Assembly: GCA_902559035.1 (NCBI GenBank)
Contig: CACEGG010000003.1
Location: 1-64,000 of the forward strand
Reading direction: 5' to 3'
Length of the DNA: 64,000 nt
Origin: an uncultured Bacteroidota bacterium
GTDB lineage: Bacteria > Bacteroidota > Bacteroidia > Flavobacteriales > Flavobacteriaceae
The position numbers and the translations under genes are program-made. Of the stretch, positions 62,656 through 64,000 are shown piece after piece. Position 1 is the first letter of the stretch; every line of letters starts with the position of its first letter. The notes below the pieces were generated by a model. It searched no databases. It had not been told where the DNA came from and saw only the letters and a list, made by a program, of their open reading frames with translations.

Positions 62656-64000
<1,345 letters not shown>

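Overview
The window is a compact, AT-rich chromosomal segment of a bacterium in the phylum Bacteroidota, most likely a marine Flavobacteriia-type organism with a streamlined genome. The evidence is the set of lineage-restricted families: five TonB-dependent receptors, a GLPGLI protein, a T9SS type A sorted surface protein, GldD, DUF3098, DUF3127, DUF6588-like and 2TM-domain proteins, SemiSWEET, and the HU / 30-residue basic protein / RNase G order. Promoters also fit the Bacteroidota form TTG-N19-TAnnTTTG. Both edges cut genes: a TonB receptor at the left and atpD at the right. I found no rRNA, tRNA, IS element, CRISPR array or prophage. No intergenic gap exceeds about 210 bases.

Left third (1-23.8 kb). 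A partial FecA-like receptor faces a minus-strand operon pheA - aminotransferase - tyrA - DAHP synthase/chorismate mutase - rsgA - dtd. This operon is preceded by a complete transcription attenuator: promoter, a 25-codon Phe/Tyr-rich leader peptide, competing hairpins and an intrinsic terminator. None of these is in the ORF track. Upstream lies metY-metX under a SAM-II riboswitch with its own near-consensus promoter. Then come a DUF6588-like protein, a GLPGLI/TonB-receptor pair, a deoxynucleoside kinase, the membrane pyrophosphatase and pyruvate dehydrogenase E1 beta. A strong palindrome, probably an operator, separates pdhB from divergent etfBA. Bifunctional nuclease, nucleoside transporter and thyA follow.

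Middle (23.8-45.6 kb). A 1412-residue modular T9SS surface protein is translationally coupled to a lipoprotein. After a class V aminotransferase comes an unusual fusion of a 2TM membrane domain to dihydrofolate reductase, then fabD, a sugar aminotransferase and an envelope block (kdtA, secreted protein, surE, lpxB, an AsnC-type regulator). SemiSWEET and leuS run the other way. Then come ftsX, DUF3098, uppP and truB on plus, and aat, DUF3127, HIT and greA on minus.

Right third (45.6-64 kb). A degenerate Rieske-like lipoprotein borders a metal-type TonB receptor with two long His/Asp-rich insertions and a small Cys/His partner. A second receptor lies under a TPP riboswitch, next to a NadR-like kinase and a PnuC-family transporter. 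L21/L27, a phosphopantetheinyl transferase, an EamA permease, gldD (without gldE at its usual place), ssb and mutY follow on minus. On plus are HU, the 30-residue basic protein, RNase G (with a boxA-like leader), recX and an amidohydrolase. A BtuB-like receptor follows atpD-atpC on minus.

No wholly new multi-gene system stands out. The most interesting signals are regulatory: the Phe/Tyr attenuator, the SAM-II element with an 8-base alternative pairing, the greA leader hairpin, the rng leader and the etf operator. The DHFR fusion and the SSB-like tail on DUF3127 are the most notable protein-level signals.
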